Shown here: one piece after another, positions 9,804 through 23,673 of the stretch
How positions within the stretch are numbered: position 1 is the stretch's first letter
Layout of the letters: each line of letters opens with the position of its first letter
Assembly (NCBI GenBank): GCA_003133225.1
Contig: PKWL01000013.1
Coordinates: 1 to 64,000, forward strand
Source: Janthinobacterium sp.
GTDB lineage: Bacteria > Pseudomonadota > Gammaproteobacteria > Burkholderiales > Burkholderiaceae_D
Length of the DNA stretch: 64,000 nucleotides
Direction: 5' to 3'
Translations under genes and position numbers: made by a program
The notes under the pieces: model-generated
What the model was told of the DNA's origin: nothing
The model's database searches: none
Seen by the model: only the letters and a program-made list of their open reading frames with translations

Positions 9804-10799
9804 TTGAAAACATCAAAATTGACGCAGAATATCCCATCCAAATTAGTGATTGCTTCACGCGAGAGCCGGCTCGCCATGTGGCAAGCTGAGCATGTACGCG
9901 CGCGTTTGTCCTCATTATATCCGCAGTGCAGCGTTGAAATTCTGGGCATGACGACGCGCGGCGATCAAATCCTCGACCGCGCTTTGTCCAAGGTGGGCGG
10001 CAAGGGTTTGTTTGTTAAGGAATTGGAAGTGGCCATGGCCGAAGGCCAAGCCGATCTGGCCGTGCATTCGCTCAAGGACGTGCCGATGGATATGCCGGAA
10101 GGCTTCGCCCTAGCAGCCATCCTCGAACGCGAAGATCCGCGTGACGCCTTCGTCTCCAACGATTATGCCAACCTGGCCGAGTTGCCAGATGGCGCCGTGG
10201 TCGGCACCAGCAGCCTGCGCCGCCAGGCGCTCATCGCGGTACGTTATCCGAAGCTGGTGATCCGTCCTTTGCGCGGTAATCTCGACACGCGTCTGGGCAA
10301 ACTCGACCGCGGCGAATATGCGGCCATCATCCTCGCTGCAGCCGGCCTCAAGCGGCTCGGCTTGGCGCAGCGGATCCGCGCCCTGCTCGACCCTGAGCAG
10401 AGCCTACCGGCTGCCGGTCAGGGCGCGATGGCCATCGAAATAGTGTGCGCGCGCGCTGACGGGGTTGATTTGCTGGCGCTCCTGGCGCCGCTCAACGACG
10501 TGCCGACCGCCCAAGCCGTGCGCGCCGAACGCAGGGTGTCCAAGCTGTTCGGGGGCAGCTGCCAGGTACCGCTGGCGGCGTTTGCCACAGTCGATGGCGC
10601 TGCCATGCGCTTGCGGGCGATGGTCGCAACGCCAGACGGCAAACGCATGGCCAGTGCCGATGTGATGGGCACGGCGGAGGCGCCCGAGCAGTTGGCAGAA
10701 CAGGTGGCCGAAGTGCTGCGCCAGCAAGACGCCGTTGCGATTCTGGCTTCTTGCATGGTCGAGCCGGAGCCGCAGCAAGGGCTCACGCCGGATGCCTAA
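9804..10799 (+). CDS. hemC: Porphobilinogen deaminase (hydroxymethylbilane synthase)
   Basis: Polymerises four porphobilinogens into hydroxymethylbilane for heme and siroheme. 331 residues. [19 protein letters not shown] is the family N-terminus. [18 protein letters not shown] holds the catalytic Asp region, [10 protein letters not shown] the substrate-binding Arg residues, and [14 protein letters not shown] the Cys that carries the dipyrromethane cofactor. The start at 9804 is the first in-frame ATG before the conserved core. It heads the tetrapyrrole operon hemC-hemD-hemX-hemY, and its last 8 bases overlap hemD, which suggests translational coupling. Confidence 0.97.
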   Translation: MKTSKLTQNIPSKLVIASRESRLAMWQAEHVRARLSSLYPQCSVEILGMTTRGDQILDRALSKVGGKGLFVKELEVAMAEGQADLAVHSLKDVPMDMPEGFALAAILEREDPRDAFVSNDYANLAELPDGAVVGTSSLRRQALIAVRYPKLVIRPLRGNLDTRLGKLDRGEYAAIILAAAGLKRLGLAQRIRALLDPEQSLPAAGQGAMAIEIVCARADGVDLLALLAPLNDVPTAQAVRAERRVSKLFGGSCQVPLAAFATVDGAAMRLRAMVATPDGKRMASADVMGTAEAPEQLAEQVAEVLRQQDAVAILASCMVEPEPQQGLTPDA

Positions 10800-11583
10800 T
10801 ACGGTCGTCATTACGCGGCCGCTGGCGCAGGCCGGACCGCTGGCCGGGCGCCTTGCAGCGGCCGGCCGGCCGGTGGTGCTGCTGCCGTTGCTGGAAATTT
10901 GTCCGCTGGACGATGCAGCGCCCTTGTTGGCGGCGTTGGCCGAGTTGGGCGCATATGCCATGGTGGCCTTCGTTTCGCCCAACGCGATCGATGCCGCGTT
11001 CTCCCACATTAGCGCATGGCCGGGCGCCGTGGCCGTGGCCGTGATGGGCGACGGCAGTCGCGCGGCGCTGGCCGCGCATGGCGTCACGCCCGCTACGGCG
11101 ACCATTATCAGTCCGCTTGACGCGGCTTGCAGCGATTCCGAACATTTGCTGAAAACGCTGGACCTAGATGCCTTGCGCGGGCGGCGCGTGCTGATCGTGC
11201 GCGGCGAAAATGGGCGCGAGTTGCTGGCCGAGGGCTTGCGCGCGGCCGGTGTGTTGGTGACGCTGGTGGCCGCTTACAGGCGCAGCGTGCCGCGCCTGAC
11301 TGCGGCGCTGGGCGCCACTTTGCGCGTTCTGCTGGCGCAGGAGAACGACTGGATCGTGACGAGCTCAGAAGCCTTGCGCGGCCTGGTGGGCCTGCTGCAG
11401 CAACTCGATGCCGCAGGGGGCGCGGGGCCGCAACCGAGTTTTGTTGTAAAAATGCAACAGCAACATGTGATCGTGCCCCATGCGCGTATCGCGCAGACGG
11501 CAAACGGACTGGGATTTAGCCGGCTCACCCTGACCGGATCAGGCGACGAACGTCTGCTCGCGGCGTTACAATTGCAGCCATGA
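10792..11583 (+). CDS. hemD: Uroporphyrinogen-III synthase
   Basis: Cyclises hydroxymethylbilane with inversion of ring D to give uroporphyrinogen III. 263 residues from the ATG at 10792, which overlaps the hemC stop by 8 bp; the protein begins [19 protein letters not shown], the usual HemD N-terminus. Other typical segments are [31 protein letters not shown] and [13 protein letters not shown]. Sequence conservation is low in this family, but the position between hemC and hemX makes the call secure. It ends in a 4-bp ATGA overlap with hemX. Confidence 0.95.
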   Translation: MPNTVVITRPLAQAGPLAGRLAAAGRPVVLLPLLEICPLDDAAPLLAALAELGAYAMVAFVSPNAIDAAFSHISAWPGAVAVAVMGDGSRAALAAHGVTPATATIISPLDAACSDSEHLLKTLDLDALRGRRVLIVRGENGRELLAEGLRAAGVLVTLVAAYRRSVPRLTAALGATLRVLLAQENDWIVTSSEALRGLVGLLQQLDAAGGAGPQPSFVVKMQQQHVIVPHARIAQTANGLGFSRLTLTGSGDERLLAALQLQP

Positions 11584-12716
11584 ACGAATTGCCTACCTCA
11601 CCTGATGCCAACACGCCTGTCGGCACTGCTGCGCCCCACGCTGGCGCGGCGCCACGAGCGCGCTCACTAGCGCCACTAGGCGACCTGCTGCAGCGGCCCC
11701 TGAACATCGCCGTGATCACGCTGGCGGTGCTGCTGGCGCTGCAGAGCTGGTCGTCGCATACCCAAGTCCGCAACTTGCGCGAAGAAGTGGCGCGACGTCT
11801 TCAAAAAAGCGACGTGAGCAACTCCGACACCAGCGCCTTGGTCAATGCGGTGCAGGAGCAAAACAAGGAATTGCAGGCCAAGGTCGGCGCTCTGGAAAAC
11901 CGCCAAAGCGAGGCTCAAAGCCAGCAATTGGCGCTTGAGCAGTTGTACCAGGATCTGTCGAAGAACCGCGACGAATGGGCGCTCACGGAAATCGAGCAGG
12001 TGCTCTCCACCGCAAGCCAGCAGTTGCAGCTGGCCGGCAACGTGTCGGGCGCGCTGATCGCCCTGCAAAATGCCGATCGCAGCCTGTCGCGGGCGGACAA
12101 GCCGCAATTTATCACGATCCGGCGCGCCATCGCCAGAGACATGGAGAAGCTGAAGGCGCTGCCGAGCGTGGATTCGACCGGCGTCGCCCTGCGCCTAGAT
12201 GGCGTGATCGCCCAAATAGACAGCTTGCCGATGCTGGCCGACGAAAAGCCGGTGTTGCCGGCAGCCCCTTTCAATGGCCATGAAGGGGCGGGCAGGGAGG
12301 GCGCCGCGCCGCTTATGCTTGAGTCCGCCAGTCCGTGGCTGCACCGGGTACAAGAAACTTGGCGCCGCTGGAGCGGCGCCATGTGGGACGACGTGCGCCA
12401 GCTGATCCGGGTCCGCAGCGTCGAGACGCCGGAAGCGTTGATGTTGTCGCCATCGCAAGCCTACTTTTTGCGCGAGAACGTGAAATTGCGCCTGTTGAAT
12501 GCCCGTCTGGCGTTGCTATCGCGTAATGAAACGGCGTTTCGCAGCGACTTGATCGCGGCGCAAGATGCGCTGGTGAAATATTTTGATACGCGCGCCAAGC
12601 CAACCCAAACCGCGCAAGCCATGTTGCGGCAAGTGCAGGGCAGCAATCTTGCAGTTGAAATGCCCACCTTGTCGGAAAGCCTGAACGCCGTGCGCAATTA
12701 CAAATCGAAGCCTTAG
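11580..12716 (+). CDS. hemX: HemX-family membrane protein of the heme operon
   Basis: 378 residues. A Pro/Ala-rich cytoplasmic N-terminus (about 1-40) precedes one transmembrane helix (about 42-60, PLNIAVITLAVLLALQSW). A Gln/Glu-rich coiled coil (about 65-135) follows, then the HemX domain with the typical segment WALTEIEQVLSTASQQLQLAGN. The family is often labelled uroporphyrinogen-III methyltransferase, but no SAM-binding motif is visible, so an enzymatic role is doubtful; a scaffold or regulator of heme synthesis is more likely. Its start overlaps the hemD stop (ATGA), and hemY follows after 4 bp, so the genes are co-translated. Confidence 0.92.
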   Translation: MNELPTSPDANTPVGTAAPHAGAAPRARSLAPLGDLLQRPLNIAVITLAVLLALQSWSSHTQVRNLREEVARRLQKSDVSNSDTSALVNAVQEQNKELQAKVGALENRQSEAQSQQLALEQLYQDLSKNRDEWALTEIEQVLSTASQQLQLAGNVSGALIALQNADRSLSRADKPQFITIRRAIARDMEKLKALPSVDSTGVALRLDGVIAQIDSLPMLADEKPVLPAAPFNGHEGAGREGAAPLMLESASPWLHRVQETWRRWSGAMWDDVRQLIRVRSVETPEALMLSPSQAYFLRENVKLRLLNARLALLSRNETAFRSDLIAAQDALVKYFDTRAKPTQTAQAMLRQVQGSNLAVEMPTLSESLNAVRNYKSKP

Positions 12717-12720
12717 CCCC

Positions 12721-13917
12721 ATGCGTTTATTTCTCTGGTTACTCGCCTTGATGGCCGCGGCCATTGGCATCGCCGTGACGGCGCGCTTCAATCCGGGCAA
12801 CGTGGTGCTGTTTTACCCGCCTTACCGGCTCGATTTGTCGCTCAATTTTTTTATGGTGCTGCAAGTTCTGCTATTTGCCCTGCTCTACGTGCTGATCCGG
12901 GCCTTTCGCAGCACCTTGAAGATGCCGGTTCGGGTCGCCGCCTACCGCCAGCGCAAGCGCGAGCGGGATGGCAATAAAGGGCTGCGCGAGGCCTTGAAGG
13001 CGCTGTTCGAAGGGCGTTTCGGACACGCTGAAAAGGCTGCCCTGCGCGCTGCCGAGTTGCCGGAAAACGCTGGTTTAGCGGGCTTGATCGGCGCCCGCGC
13101 CGCGCATCGGATGCGTCAGACCAGGCGCCGCGACGACTGGCTAAACAAGGTGGCGGCCGACAATTCCCTGAAAACCGCGCGTCTGATGACGATCACCGAG
13201 CTGCTCGTCGATGCCCATCAGCCGGAGGGCGCGCTAGAAGCGGTGCATGAATTGAACGCGAGCGGCACGCGCCATATCCATGCGCTGCAATGGTCGCTCA
13301 AGGCGCAACAGCAAGCGAAGAACTGGCCGGAAGTGCTGCGTTTGGTGCGCTTGCTCGACAAGCATCGGGCCCTGCATCCGGCCTTGTCATCGCGCTTGCG
13401 CGAACTCGCTTACGACGATCTGTTGTCGGACCGCTCGCACGACGCAGAATCCGTGCTGCGGGTTTGGTCGGCCATTCCGGGCGCCGACCGCATCAAGCCT
13501 TTTGTGGCCTGCCGCGGGGCGACCGCCTTGAATGCGCGCGGCTTGCATAATGAAGCGCGGCTGGTGGCGGAAGAGGCGCTCAATGCCAACTGGGACGAGC
13601 GCGTCGTGCGCACTTACCGCGAGGCGGCGGCGCCGGCGGGCTCTAGCGCCTTGCTGGCCCAGATCGAACATTGCGAACAATGGATCAAGGCGCGCCCCAA
13701 CGATCCCGAACTAGCGCTCACTTTGGGCGCCTTGTGCTTGAAACAGAAACTGTGGGGCAAGGCCCAGCGTTATCTGGAGCTGGCCCTGTCGGACGCGAGC
13801 GAAGCGCAGATGGTGCGTGAAGCCCATTTGAAATTGGCCCAATTGCACGACGCCTTGATGCAACCGGAAGAGGCCGCGTCTCATTACCGGCAATGCGCGC
13901 AGGCGACGATTTTTTAA
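12721..13917 (+). CDS. hemY: HemY-type TPR membrane protein
   Basis: 398 residues. Two N-terminal transmembrane helices (about 1-20, MRLFLWLLALMAAAIGIAV, and about 37-62) are followed by a cytoplasmic alpha-helical array with TPR-like repeats, such as AALRAAELPENAGLAGLIGA and LALTLGALCLKQKLWGKAQR near the C-terminus. This is the proteobacterial HemY, not the unrelated protoporphyrinogen oxidase of the same name in Bacillus. It is the last gene of hemCDXY. The precise function is unsettled in the literature; co-occurrence with HemX suggests assembly or trafficking of tetrapyrrole enzymes at the membrane. Confidence 0.92.
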   Translation: MRLFLWLLALMAAAIGIAVTARFNPGNVVLFYPPYRLDLSLNFFMVLQVLLFALLYVLIRAFRSTLKMPVRVAAYRQRKRERDGNKGLREALKALFEGRFGHAEKAALRAAELPENAGLAGLIGARAAHRMRQTRRRDDWLNKVAADNSLKTARLMTITELLVDAHQPEGALEAVHELNASGTRHIHALQWSLKAQQQAKNWPEVLRLVRLLDKHRALHPALSSRLRELAYDDLLSDRSHDAESVLRVWSAIPGADRIKPFVACRGATALNARGLHNEARLVAEEALNANWDERVVRTYREAAAPAGSSALLAQIEHCEQWIKARPNDPELALTLGALCLKQKLWGKAQRYLELALSDASEAQMVREAHLKLAQLHDALMQPEEAASHYRQCAQATIF

Positions 13918-14024
13918 AACGCTTCGGACAGCGGGGAAGCCCCGTTGCCGTAGCGCGAAAAGCCGAACGTACTTCGTTATGATTTCAAAGTGAATTTACA
14001 TTATCAGCCCAACGAGGAAACCCT

Positions 14025-14573
14025 ATGAGTTTGAATAAAGTGCCATCCGGACGCGACTTGCCGAACGATTTCAACGTGATCATCGAAATCCCGATGAATG
14101 CCGATCCGATCAAGTACGAAGTGGACAAAGAGAGCGGTGCGATTTTCGTCGATCGTTTCATGGGTACGGCCATGCATTATCCGTGCAACTATGGCTACGT
14201 GCCAAACACCCTATCTGACGATGGCGATCCAGTTGACGTTCTGGTCATCACCCCGTTTCCCCTGATCCCGGGCGTGGTGGTGCGCTGCCGCCCGATTGGC
14301 GTGCTAAAGATGACCGACGAGGCTGGCCAGGACGCCAAGGTGCTCGCCGTACCGGTGGATAAGGTGCTATCGATCTATAACCACTGGCACGAGCCGAAAG
14401 ACCTAAATGAATTGCGCTTGCGCCAGATCCAGCACTTTTTCGAACATTACAAAGACCTCGAAAAAGGCAAATGGGTCAGGATCGAGGGCTGGTTCGGTCC
14501 GGAAGACGCGCGCGCGGAAATTCTGAACGGCGTCGCGAGTTACAAAAAATCGAACGAAGCAGCCGCATCCTAA
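14025..14573 (+). CDS. ppa: Inorganic pyrophosphatase (family I)
   Basis: Hydrolyses pyrophosphate to phosphate, pulling biosynthetic reactions forward. 182 residues, the usual size for soluble family I enzymes. Visible signatures include [17 protein letters not shown], the segment [20 protein letters not shown], and the metal-binding core [16 protein letters not shown] with its three Asp residues, then KVLAVPVDK. The ribosome binding site GAGGAAA lies about 7 bp before the ATG. It stands alone after the hem operon. The short stem GCAG/CTGC followed by five T just after the stop could be a terminator. Confidence 0.97.
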   Translation: MSLNKVPSGRDLPNDFNVIIEIPMNADPIKYEVDKESGAIFVDRFMGTAMHYPCNYGYVPNTLSDDGDPVDVLVITPFPLIPGVVVRCRPIGVLKMTDEAGQDAKVLAVPVDKVLSIYNHWHEPKDLNELRLRQIQHFFEHYKDLEKGKWVRIEGWFGPEDARAEILNGVASYKKSNEAAAS

Positions 14574-14725
14574 GCGCAGCAGCATCTGCTTTTTCGTTGC
14601 AGCGAGGGCATCCCAGGGCAGCTAGCGGCGCGTGTGGCGCATGCCGGCGGTAGGAGCGCAGGCCATCCGCATGCGCTAGTGGCGGCGTTGTCGCCATGCC
14701 TGCGGCGCCCGATGGGCGATGGGCC

Positions 14726-15859
14726 TTACGAGCGAAATGGGTTGCGTTCGTTGAGTTCGTCAATATAGAGTTCGATCCCGCCGCTCTCGCGCTCTAGGAA
14801 GCGGGCGACGGCACCGGCGAAGGCGGGGTGGGCCAGCCAGTGCGCCGACCAGGTTTTTTGTGGCAGGAAGCCGCGCGCCATTTTATGTTCGCCTTGGGCG
14901 CCGCCTTCAAAAGTGGCAATTTTTTGCTCGATGCAAAATTCCAGCGGCTGATAATAAGCGGTCTCGAAGTGCAGACAGGGGACATATTCGAGGGCGCCCC
15001 AGTAGCGACCATAGAGCGCTTGTGGCGTGTGCACCAGCAGCGAGGCGGCGATCGCCTTGCCGCCGCGCTCGGCAATGACGAGCAAGATATTGTCCGGCAT
15101 GGTGCGGCCTATGCGCAGGAAAAAATCCAAGTTGAGATAGGGTGACGAGCGATGCTCGGCGTAGGTGTTGCAATAGCAACTGTAAAACAAGTTCCAGTCG
15201 GCCGCGCTGACCTCGCGGCCGCGCACGCGGCGCATCGTGATGCCTTCCTTTGCCACCTGGCGCCGCTCGGCGCGGATGTTTTTGCGCTTTTTGAACTCCA
15301 ACGTGGCCAAAAATTCGTCGAAGTCGCGAAATCCCCCATTAGTCCAGTGAAATTGGACGCCGCAGCGCAGCATAAAGCCGGCTTGTTGCAACTGCAATGC
15401 CTGTTCTTCCGGCAGATACAGGATATGGCTAGACGACGTGGCGGCGCCGTCTTGTTGTGCGAGCAATAGCCTAATTAAAGCGGCGCGCGCGTCGGCGTCC
15501 CGTGCCAGGAGGCGCGGGCCAGTGACGGGGGTGAACGGGATGGCCGACAGCAATTTCGGATAATATTCAAGTTGGTGCTGTTGATACGCCTCGGCCCAAG
15601 CCCAGTCGAACACATACTCGCCAAAGGAATGCGATTTTACGTAAAGCGGCATGGCCGCGGCCAGCGCGCCGTCCTGCGTCAGCGTCAGATAGCGCGCTTG
15701 CCAACCGGTGTCGGCGCTGACGCATCCCGATTCGTGCAGCGCATGCAAGAAGGCATACGAGAGGAAGGGATTGGCATTTCCTTGTAGCTCGAGCAGCGCG
15801 CTCCACGCGGATTCGCCAATTTCGGCCAGAGAAGAAACGATACCCGTGCGATAATTCAT
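14726..15859 (-). CDS. FemAB-like GNAT-fold protein (former DUF482)
   Basis: About 377 residues. Segments NPFLSYAFLHALHESGCV, WAWAEAYQQHQLEYYPKLL, FKKRKNIRAERRQVAKEGI and HFETAYYQPLEFCIEQK are typical of the FemAB_like family (Pfam PF04339), cytoplasmic proteins with two GNAT-like halves often labelled 'peptidoglycan biosynthesis'. No substrate has been firmly assigned to this family. The start MNYRTG at 15859 is preferred; MPKMNY at 15868 is also possible. It faces ppa convergently and is divergent from nadE, with no operon partner. Confidence 0.85.
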   Translation of the reverse strand: MNYRTGIVSSLAEIGESAWSALLELQGNANPFLSYAFLHALHESGCVSADTGWQARYLTLTQDGALAAAMPLYVKSHSFGEYVFDWAWAEAYQQHQLEYYPKLLSAIPFTPVTGPRLLARDADARAALIRLLLAQQDGAATSSSHILYLPEEQALQLQQAGFMLRCGVQFHWTNGGFRDFDEFLATLEFKKRKNIRAERRQVAKEGITMRRVRGREVSAADWNLFYSCYCNTYAEHRSSPYLNLDFFLRIGRTMPDNILLVIAERGGKAIAASLLVHTPQALYGRYWGALEYVPCLHFETAYYQPLEFCIEQKIATFEGGAQGEHKMARGFLPQKTWSAHWLAHPAFAGAVARFLERESGGIELYIDELNERNPFRS

Positions 15860-15973
15860 TTTTGGCATTCATCAGTCTTTAACGGGCAGCAGTTCGCCCT
15901 TGGATTTAGCCGCGCGCATGTGGTACCAGCGCGCCTCGACCATATTTTCTCGTATTTACTCATTATCGCTATC

Positions 15974-17951
<1,978 letters not shown>

Positions 17952-17968
17952 TCGGGTTGGAAGCGGCG

Positions 17969-18616
17969 TCAGCGGCCAAGCCGCATGTCGAATTTCCAGG
18001 TCAGCAAGCGCAGCCCGGTGATGGCCGTGGCGCTGCTCCACAGAGCAAAGTCATGGGCCACGCCAAAATACTTTTGCAGCAAGTACATCCAGCATCCGAT
18101 GAAGGCGCAAATCGCATACGGTTTGCCGTCCCGAAAGACCATCGGCACTTCATTGCAGACGATGTCGCGCAACACGCCGCCAAAGATTCCCGTAATCACC
18201 CCCATCATCGAGGCGATGAAGATTGGCATGTGCGCGTGCTGCGCCTCGGCCACGCCGGCGATGGCGAACAGGCCGAGGCCGATTGCATCGGCGATCACGA
18301 TCAGGCGCTCGGACACGATCTGGCGCAAGGTTCGGATCAGGGGCGTGGCGATCATGGCCAAGACGAAAATGAGAATCACGTATTCCTGGTGCTCGACCCA
18401 GAACAGGGGACGCTTGTCGAGCAAGATGTCGCGTAAGGTGCCGCCGCCAAATGCCGTGATGAAGGCCACCGTGAACACGCCGACTAAGTCCATGCGTTTG
18501 CGCCTGGCCTCGATGAAGCCGGAAAAAGCTCCGACCAAAATCGCCATTATTTCGATGACCTTGATTAATGATCCGGGATTAATTGGCGGTGGCGTCATGG
18601 GCGATGATCGATTCAA
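17969..18616 (-). CDS. UPF0126/TRIC-family inner-membrane protein
   Basis: 215 residues, almost entirely hydrophobic, about seven transmembrane helices. Two internally repeated UPF0126 units carry the matching signatures GGGTLRDILLDKRP and GGVLRDIVCNEVP. Members of this fold have been related to trimeric intracellular cation (TRIC) channels; a glycine or other small-solute role has been proposed for YicG-like members, but no substrate is clear here. The first Met (18616) and Met7 (18598) are both possible starts. Convergent with glnB, 17 bp apart. Confidence 0.85.
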   Translation of the reverse strand: MNRSSPMTPPPINPGSLIKVIEIMAILVGAFSGFIEARRKRMDLVGVFTVAFITAFGGGTLRDILLDKRPLFWVEHQEYVILIFVLAMIATPLIRTLRQIVSERLIVIADAIGLGLFAIAGVAEAQHAHMPIFIASMMGVITGIFGGVLRDIVCNEVPMVFRDGKPYAICAFIGCWMYLLQKYFGVAHDFALWSSATAITGLRLLTWKFDMRLGR

Positions 18617-18700
18617 TTGCGATGGTAGCGGTGCTGGGAGCGGTGGGCGCCTGAGTGCCGTTGGTGGAATCGAGCGAGGGCGCCCAAGCGGGCGCGCGCC

Positions 18701-19351
18701 CTAACGGGGGCCAGTTTGCAGGGCAGATTTCAGCAGCACGATGAGGGCGCCGTCGCCGCCAGCGGCGGGGCCGGCTGCGCAAAACGCGATCACTTCGTCC
18801 TTTTGCACCAGCCAGCTGTGCACCATCGATTTCAGCACCGGCTCTTGGTCCTTTGAACCTAGGCCCTTGCCATGGATTACGCGCACGCAGCGGTAATTGC
18901 GGCGCGTGGCCCGGTGCAAAAATTCACCGATGCGCTCGCGCGCATCGTCGCGCCTCAAACCGTGCAAGTCGAGTTCGTCCTGGACCGGCCAGCGCCCCTT
19001 TCGCAGCTTGCGCACGACGTCGGCGCCGACGCCGCTACGGGTGTAACTGAGGGCGGGGTCCTCTTCCATCAGCGCTGCGACGTCAAACAGGTCCGACAGC
19101 GATTCGCGCAGCACGGCCGTGTCCTCATCTTCCTGCTGGCGCGGCGTCAGCTGCGGCGCCGCGGGCGCTAGCTTGTCTTGCGCGGGCATCGGCTTGACCG
19201 CGCCTACGCTATGGCGAAACAGATTCGTTTCCTGTGACGCCACCTGCTCCTTCTTGATGCGCTCGGCGCGCGCGCGCTCTTTCGCCTCGTTCTGTTCTTT
19301 GAGCGCCTTGCGCAAGATGCTCAGGTCGGCAAAGTCTTTTAGGGGCAACAT
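18701..19351 (-). CDS. Smr-domain protein
   Basis: 216 residues. A charged helical N-terminus (KEQNEAKERARAERIKKEQ, about 18-36) and a linker precede a C-terminal Smr domain (about 125-210) with LDLHGLRRDDARERIGEFL and the HGKGLGS motif. Stand-alone Smr proteins of this type (YdaL/SmrA-like) are nucleases or nickases, or act in ribosome-collision rescue in the SmrB branch; which applies is not decidable here. The start MLPLKDFADL is the usual N-terminus in Burkholderiales. It lies between trxB (upstream, same strand) and the UPF0126 gene and may be co-transcribed with trxB. Confidence 0.88.
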   Translation of the reverse strand: MLPLKDFADLSILRKALKEQNEAKERARAERIKKEQVASQETNLFRHSVGAVKPMPAQDKLAPAAPQLTPRQQEDEDTAVLRESLSDLFDVAALMEEDPALSYTRSGVGADVVRKLRKGRWPVQDELDLHGLRRDDARERIGEFLHRATRRNYRCVRVIHGKGLGSKDQEPVLKSMVHSWLVQKDEVIAFCAAGPAAGGDGALIVLLKSALQTGPR

Positions 19352-19446
19352 AAAGAGAGTTTCCTAATGCTAAAAGGGGCAAGCCTTGACACGGTCAATT
19401 GATTGCCATTTTTGACTTCCGCTGATCGGCAACCGGCATGCCAGTT

Positions 19447-20439
<993 letters not shown>

Positions 20440-20638
20440 TCATGCCAAACTGCCCTAAGGGCGGGCAAGTGCAGGATGGTCCTGTGCGCATTGCGTTCGC
20501 GCAAGTACAGCTAAGATTATAGTCGAAGCGGCGACACCGGAGGAATCACTGGGCCCGTGCGCCCGTTATGGCTTAGAATATCCAGGTCTTGCAATTCGCT
20601 TGGCGCAACATATGCAAAGTCGCAACGTTTTAGAGAGT

Positions 20639-22984
20639 ATGACTAAACCAAGCCAACCTACCACATCGAGTTATACGCGCAGCGTTGACGCCCGCCCGCC
20701 CTTGCCGAACCGCCTCGTGCGCCTGCTATCGGAGGCGCGTTGGTTGGCGCTGGCCGCCCTCGGTTTGTATTTTGTGCTGATCTTGCTGAGCTTTAATAAG
20801 GGGGATCCCGGCTGGTCGCACGCCAATGTGGTGCCAAAGGTGATCAATCTGGGCGGCCGCGCGGGCGCTTGGCTGGCCGATTTGCTGTTGTTTATTTTTG
20901 GCTTTTCGGCCTGGTGGTTGTGCGTCTGTCTGTTGCGTCTGATCTGGAGCGGCTACTGTCGCCTGACCCGGGCGGAGTTAGACCAAGAAACCGACCCCGA
21001 GCATCAAGTCGAGCTCGTGATCCGCGGCGTCGGTGTGATGCTGTTATTCATCGGCAGCGTTGGCCTGGAAAATTTGCAAATGCACTCATTGCACGTGCAA
21101 TTGCCGGGGGCGCCAGGCGGCGCTCTGGGAAAGACGATTGGGCAGGCAGCCCAGGTCGGGCTCGGCTATACGGGCGCCACCTTGTTGATGCTGCTGCTGT
21201 TCGGTCTGGGATTTAGTTTGTTCTTTCACGTGTCGTGGCTAGCGGTAGTCGAGCGCATCGGCGCCAGCATCGAAGTGGCGATCGACTGGTTCCGCCTGCG
21301 CTACCAGGACCGCGAAGACCGTCGCCAGGGCGAGGTGGCCGCCGTGAAACGCGATGAAGTCGTGGTGATCGAGCGCGCCAAGCATGTCGAAAAGCATGTC
21401 GCGGCGCCACCCATCAAGATCGAGCCGCAGATGGTCACGGTGGTGAAGTCGGAGCGGGTGGAGAAGGAAAAACAAGCGACCCTGTTCCACGAGATGCCTG
21501 ACAGTAATCTGCCGCCGCTGTCCTTGCTAGACGAAGCGCCACCGGTGCAAGAAACCGTTTCGATCGAGACGCTGGAATTTACCAGCCGTTTGATTGAGAA
21601 AAAGCTGTCCGACTTTGGTGTCGACGCCAAGGTGGTGGCAGCTTACCCGGGGCCCGTGGTGACGCGTTACGAGATTGAGCCAGCCACCGGCGTCAAGGGC
21701 AGCCAGATCGTTGGCCTGGCGCGCGACCTGGCCCGTTCGCTGTCGCTAACGTCGATCCGGGTGGTCGAGACCATCCCCGGCAAGAATTACATGGCCTTAG
21801 AGTTGCCCAATCCGAAGCGCCAGATCGTGCGCTTGACGGAAATCCTCGGCTCCAAGGTGTATAACGACGGCGTGTCGAGCCTGACCATCGCACTCGGCAA
21901 GGACATTGCCGGCAAACCGGTGGTGGCCGATCTGGCCAAGATGCCGCACTTGCTCGTGGCCGGCACCACCGGCTCGGGCAAGTCGGTGGGCATTAACGCG
22001 ACCATTTTGTCCCTGTTGTACAAGTCCGATCCGCTTGACGTGCGCTTGATCTTGATTGATCCGAAGATGCTGGAAATGTCGGTCTACGAGGGCATTCCGC
22101 ACTTGCTGGCACCGGTGGTGACCGACATGCGCCAGGCTGGCCACGCCTTGAACTGGGCCGTCAACGAGATGGAGCGGCGCTACAAGCTCATGAGCAAGCT
22201 GGGCGTGCGCAATTTGGCCGGTTACAACACCAAGATTGCCGACGCGCACAAGCGGCAGGAGCATATTGCCAATCCGTTTAGCTTGACGCCGGACTCGCCG
22301 GAGCCTTTGGAAAAGTTGCCCACCATTGTCATCATCATCGACGAGCTGGCGGACCTGATGATGGTAGTTGGCAAGAAGGTCGAAGAGTTGATCGCCCGCA
22401 TCGCGCAAAAAGCGCGCGCCGCCGGTTTGCACTTGATTTTGGCGACGCAGCGTCCATCTGTAGACGTGATCACGGGCTTAATCAAGGCCAACATCCCCAC
22501 CCGAATCGCGTTCCAGGTCTCGTCTAAGATTGACTCGCGCACCATTCTCGACCAGATGGGCGCCGAAGCTTTGCTGGGGATGGGCGACATGCTGTATATG
22601 CCCCCTGGCACGGGGCTTCCCATGCGCGTACACGGCGCCTTTGTCTCGGACGAGGAAGTGCACCGGGTCGTCAAATACTTGAAGGCGCAGGGCGAAGCGA
22701 ACTACATCGACGGCATTTTGGAAGGCGGCGTGTCAAGCGAGGGCGGCGCCGACGGCGCGGTGGTGGGCGAGCCCGGCGGCGAGGCTGATGCCTTGTATGA
22801 CCAGGCCGTTGCCATTGTGTTGAAAAACCGCAGGGCGTCGATCTCGCTGGTGCAGCGTCACCTGCGTATCGGCTATAACCGCGCGGCCCGCCTGCTCGAA
22901 CAAATGGAGCTAAGCGGTGTCGTCTCGATCATGCAATCGAATGGCAATCGGGAAATCCTGGTGCCGGTTGCGAACGCTGAGTAA
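20639..22984 (+). CDS. ftsK: DNA translocase FtsK
   Basis: Septal DNA pump that clears and aligns chromosome termini at division. 781 residues from MTKPSQ, a compact form with a short linker. Four transmembrane helices lie in about 35-210. The linker is charged (about 230-310). The alpha/beta motor has Walker [14 protein letters not shown] and Walker [12 protein letters not shown]. The C-terminal gamma domain ([20 protein letters not shown]) recognises KOPS sequences. The start at 20639 has AGAGAG just upstream; the in-frame start at 20600 is weaker. lolA follows after 10 bp. Confidence 0.96.
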   Translation: MTKPSQPTTSSYTRSVDARPPLPNRLVRLLSEARWLALAALGLYFVLILLSFNKGDPGWSHANVVPKVINLGGRAGAWLADLLLFIFGFSAWWLCVCLLRLIWSGYCRLTRAELDQETDPEHQVELVIRGVGVMLLFIGSVGLENLQMHSLHVQLPGAPGGALGKTIGQAAQVGLGYTGATLLMLLLFGLGFSLFFHVSWLAVVERIGASIEVAIDWFRLRYQDREDRRQGEVAAVKRDEVVVIERAKHVEKHVAAPPIKIEPQMVTVVKSERVEKEKQATLFHEMPDSNLPPLSLLDEAPPVQETVSIETLEFTSRLIEKKLSDFGVDAKVVAAYPGPVVTRYEIEPATGVKGSQIVGLARDLARSLSLTSIRVVETIPGKNYMALELPNPKRQIVRLTEILGSKVYNDGVSSLTIALGKDIAGKPVVADLAKMPHLLVAGTTGSGKSVGINATILSLLYKSDPLDVRLILIDPKMLEMSVYEGIPHLLAPVVTDMRQAGHALNWAVNEMERRYKLMSKLGVRNLAGYNTKIADAHKRQEHIANPFSLTPDSPEPLEKLPTIVIIIDELADLMMVVGKKVEELIARIAQKARAAGLHLILATQRPSVDVITGLIKANIPTRIAFQVSSKIDSRTILDQMGAEALLGMGDMLYMPPGTGLPMRVHGAFVSDEEVHRVVKYLKAQGEANYIDGILEGGVSSEGGADGAVVGEPGGEADALYDQAVAIVLKNRRASISLVQRHLRIGYNRAARLLEQMELSGVVSIMQSNGNREILVPVANAE

Positions 22985-22994
22985 GGATAACGGC

Positions 22995-23630
22995 ATGACC
23001 CATTTCAAAACGTATGCGGCGCTGATGGTCGCTGGCAGCTTTTTTCTGGCCGACATGGCCGGCGCGAGCGCGCTCGCGCAGTTCAAATCGTTTGTCGCAA
23101 GCACGAAGTCGGCCAAGGGCGAATTCACCCAACGCCAAGTCAAGAAGATGGATGGCAGCAACAAGGTGTCGACCCCGGCAACGGGCAATTTTGTTTTCGC
23201 GCGCCCGGGCAAATTCATCTGGACCTATGTGAAACCGTACGACCAATTGCTGCAGGCCGACGGCGAGCAGCTGTTTATTTATGACAAGGACTTAAATCAG
23301 GTCACGGTCAAGAAATTGGGCGGTGCATTGGGCTCTTCGCCGGCAGCGATCCTGTTCGGCAGCAATGACCTGGAAAAAAACTTTAGTCTCGCCGAAGCGG
23401 GCACGCGCGATGGTCTGGAATGGCTGAAGGCGACGCCGAAGGCAAAAGACTCCACCTTCGAGGAGATCAACATAGGCTTGCGCAACGGCGTGCCAGAAGC
23501 AATGGAATTGCGCGACGCTTTTGGCCAGACATCGGTGCTGTCGTTTAAGAACTTCCAAAAAAATCCGTCACTTAGCGCCGCCTATTTTAAATTTGTCGTG
23601 CCCAAGGGCGCTGACATATTCAATAATTGA
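22995..23630 (+). CDS. lolA: Outer-membrane lipoprotein carrier LolA
   Basis: Periplasmic chaperone moving lipoproteins from LolCDE to LolB. 211 residues with a signal peptide (about 1-26, ending AGASALAQ). Conserved stretches include [37 protein letters not shown] and [16 protein letters not shown], and the protein ends [11 protein letters not shown]. The start at 22995 follows AAGGATAA. In-frame extension back to 22917 would overlap ftsK and is rejected. Part of ftsK-lolA-rarA. Confidence 0.95.
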   Translation: MTHFKTYAALMVAGSFFLADMAGASALAQFKSFVASTKSAKGEFTQRQVKKMDGSNKVSTPATGNFVFARPGKFIWTYVKPYDQLLQADGEQLFIYDKDLNQVTVKKLGGALGSSPAAILFGSNDLEKNFSLAEAGTRDGLEWLKATPKAKDSTFEEINIGLRNGVPEAMELRDAFGQTSVLSFKNFQKNPSLSAAYFKFVVPKGADIFNN

Positions 23631-23673
23631 ACATTCGCAAACGCCCGCTCCTGCGCCCGACCAAGCTGCCGCC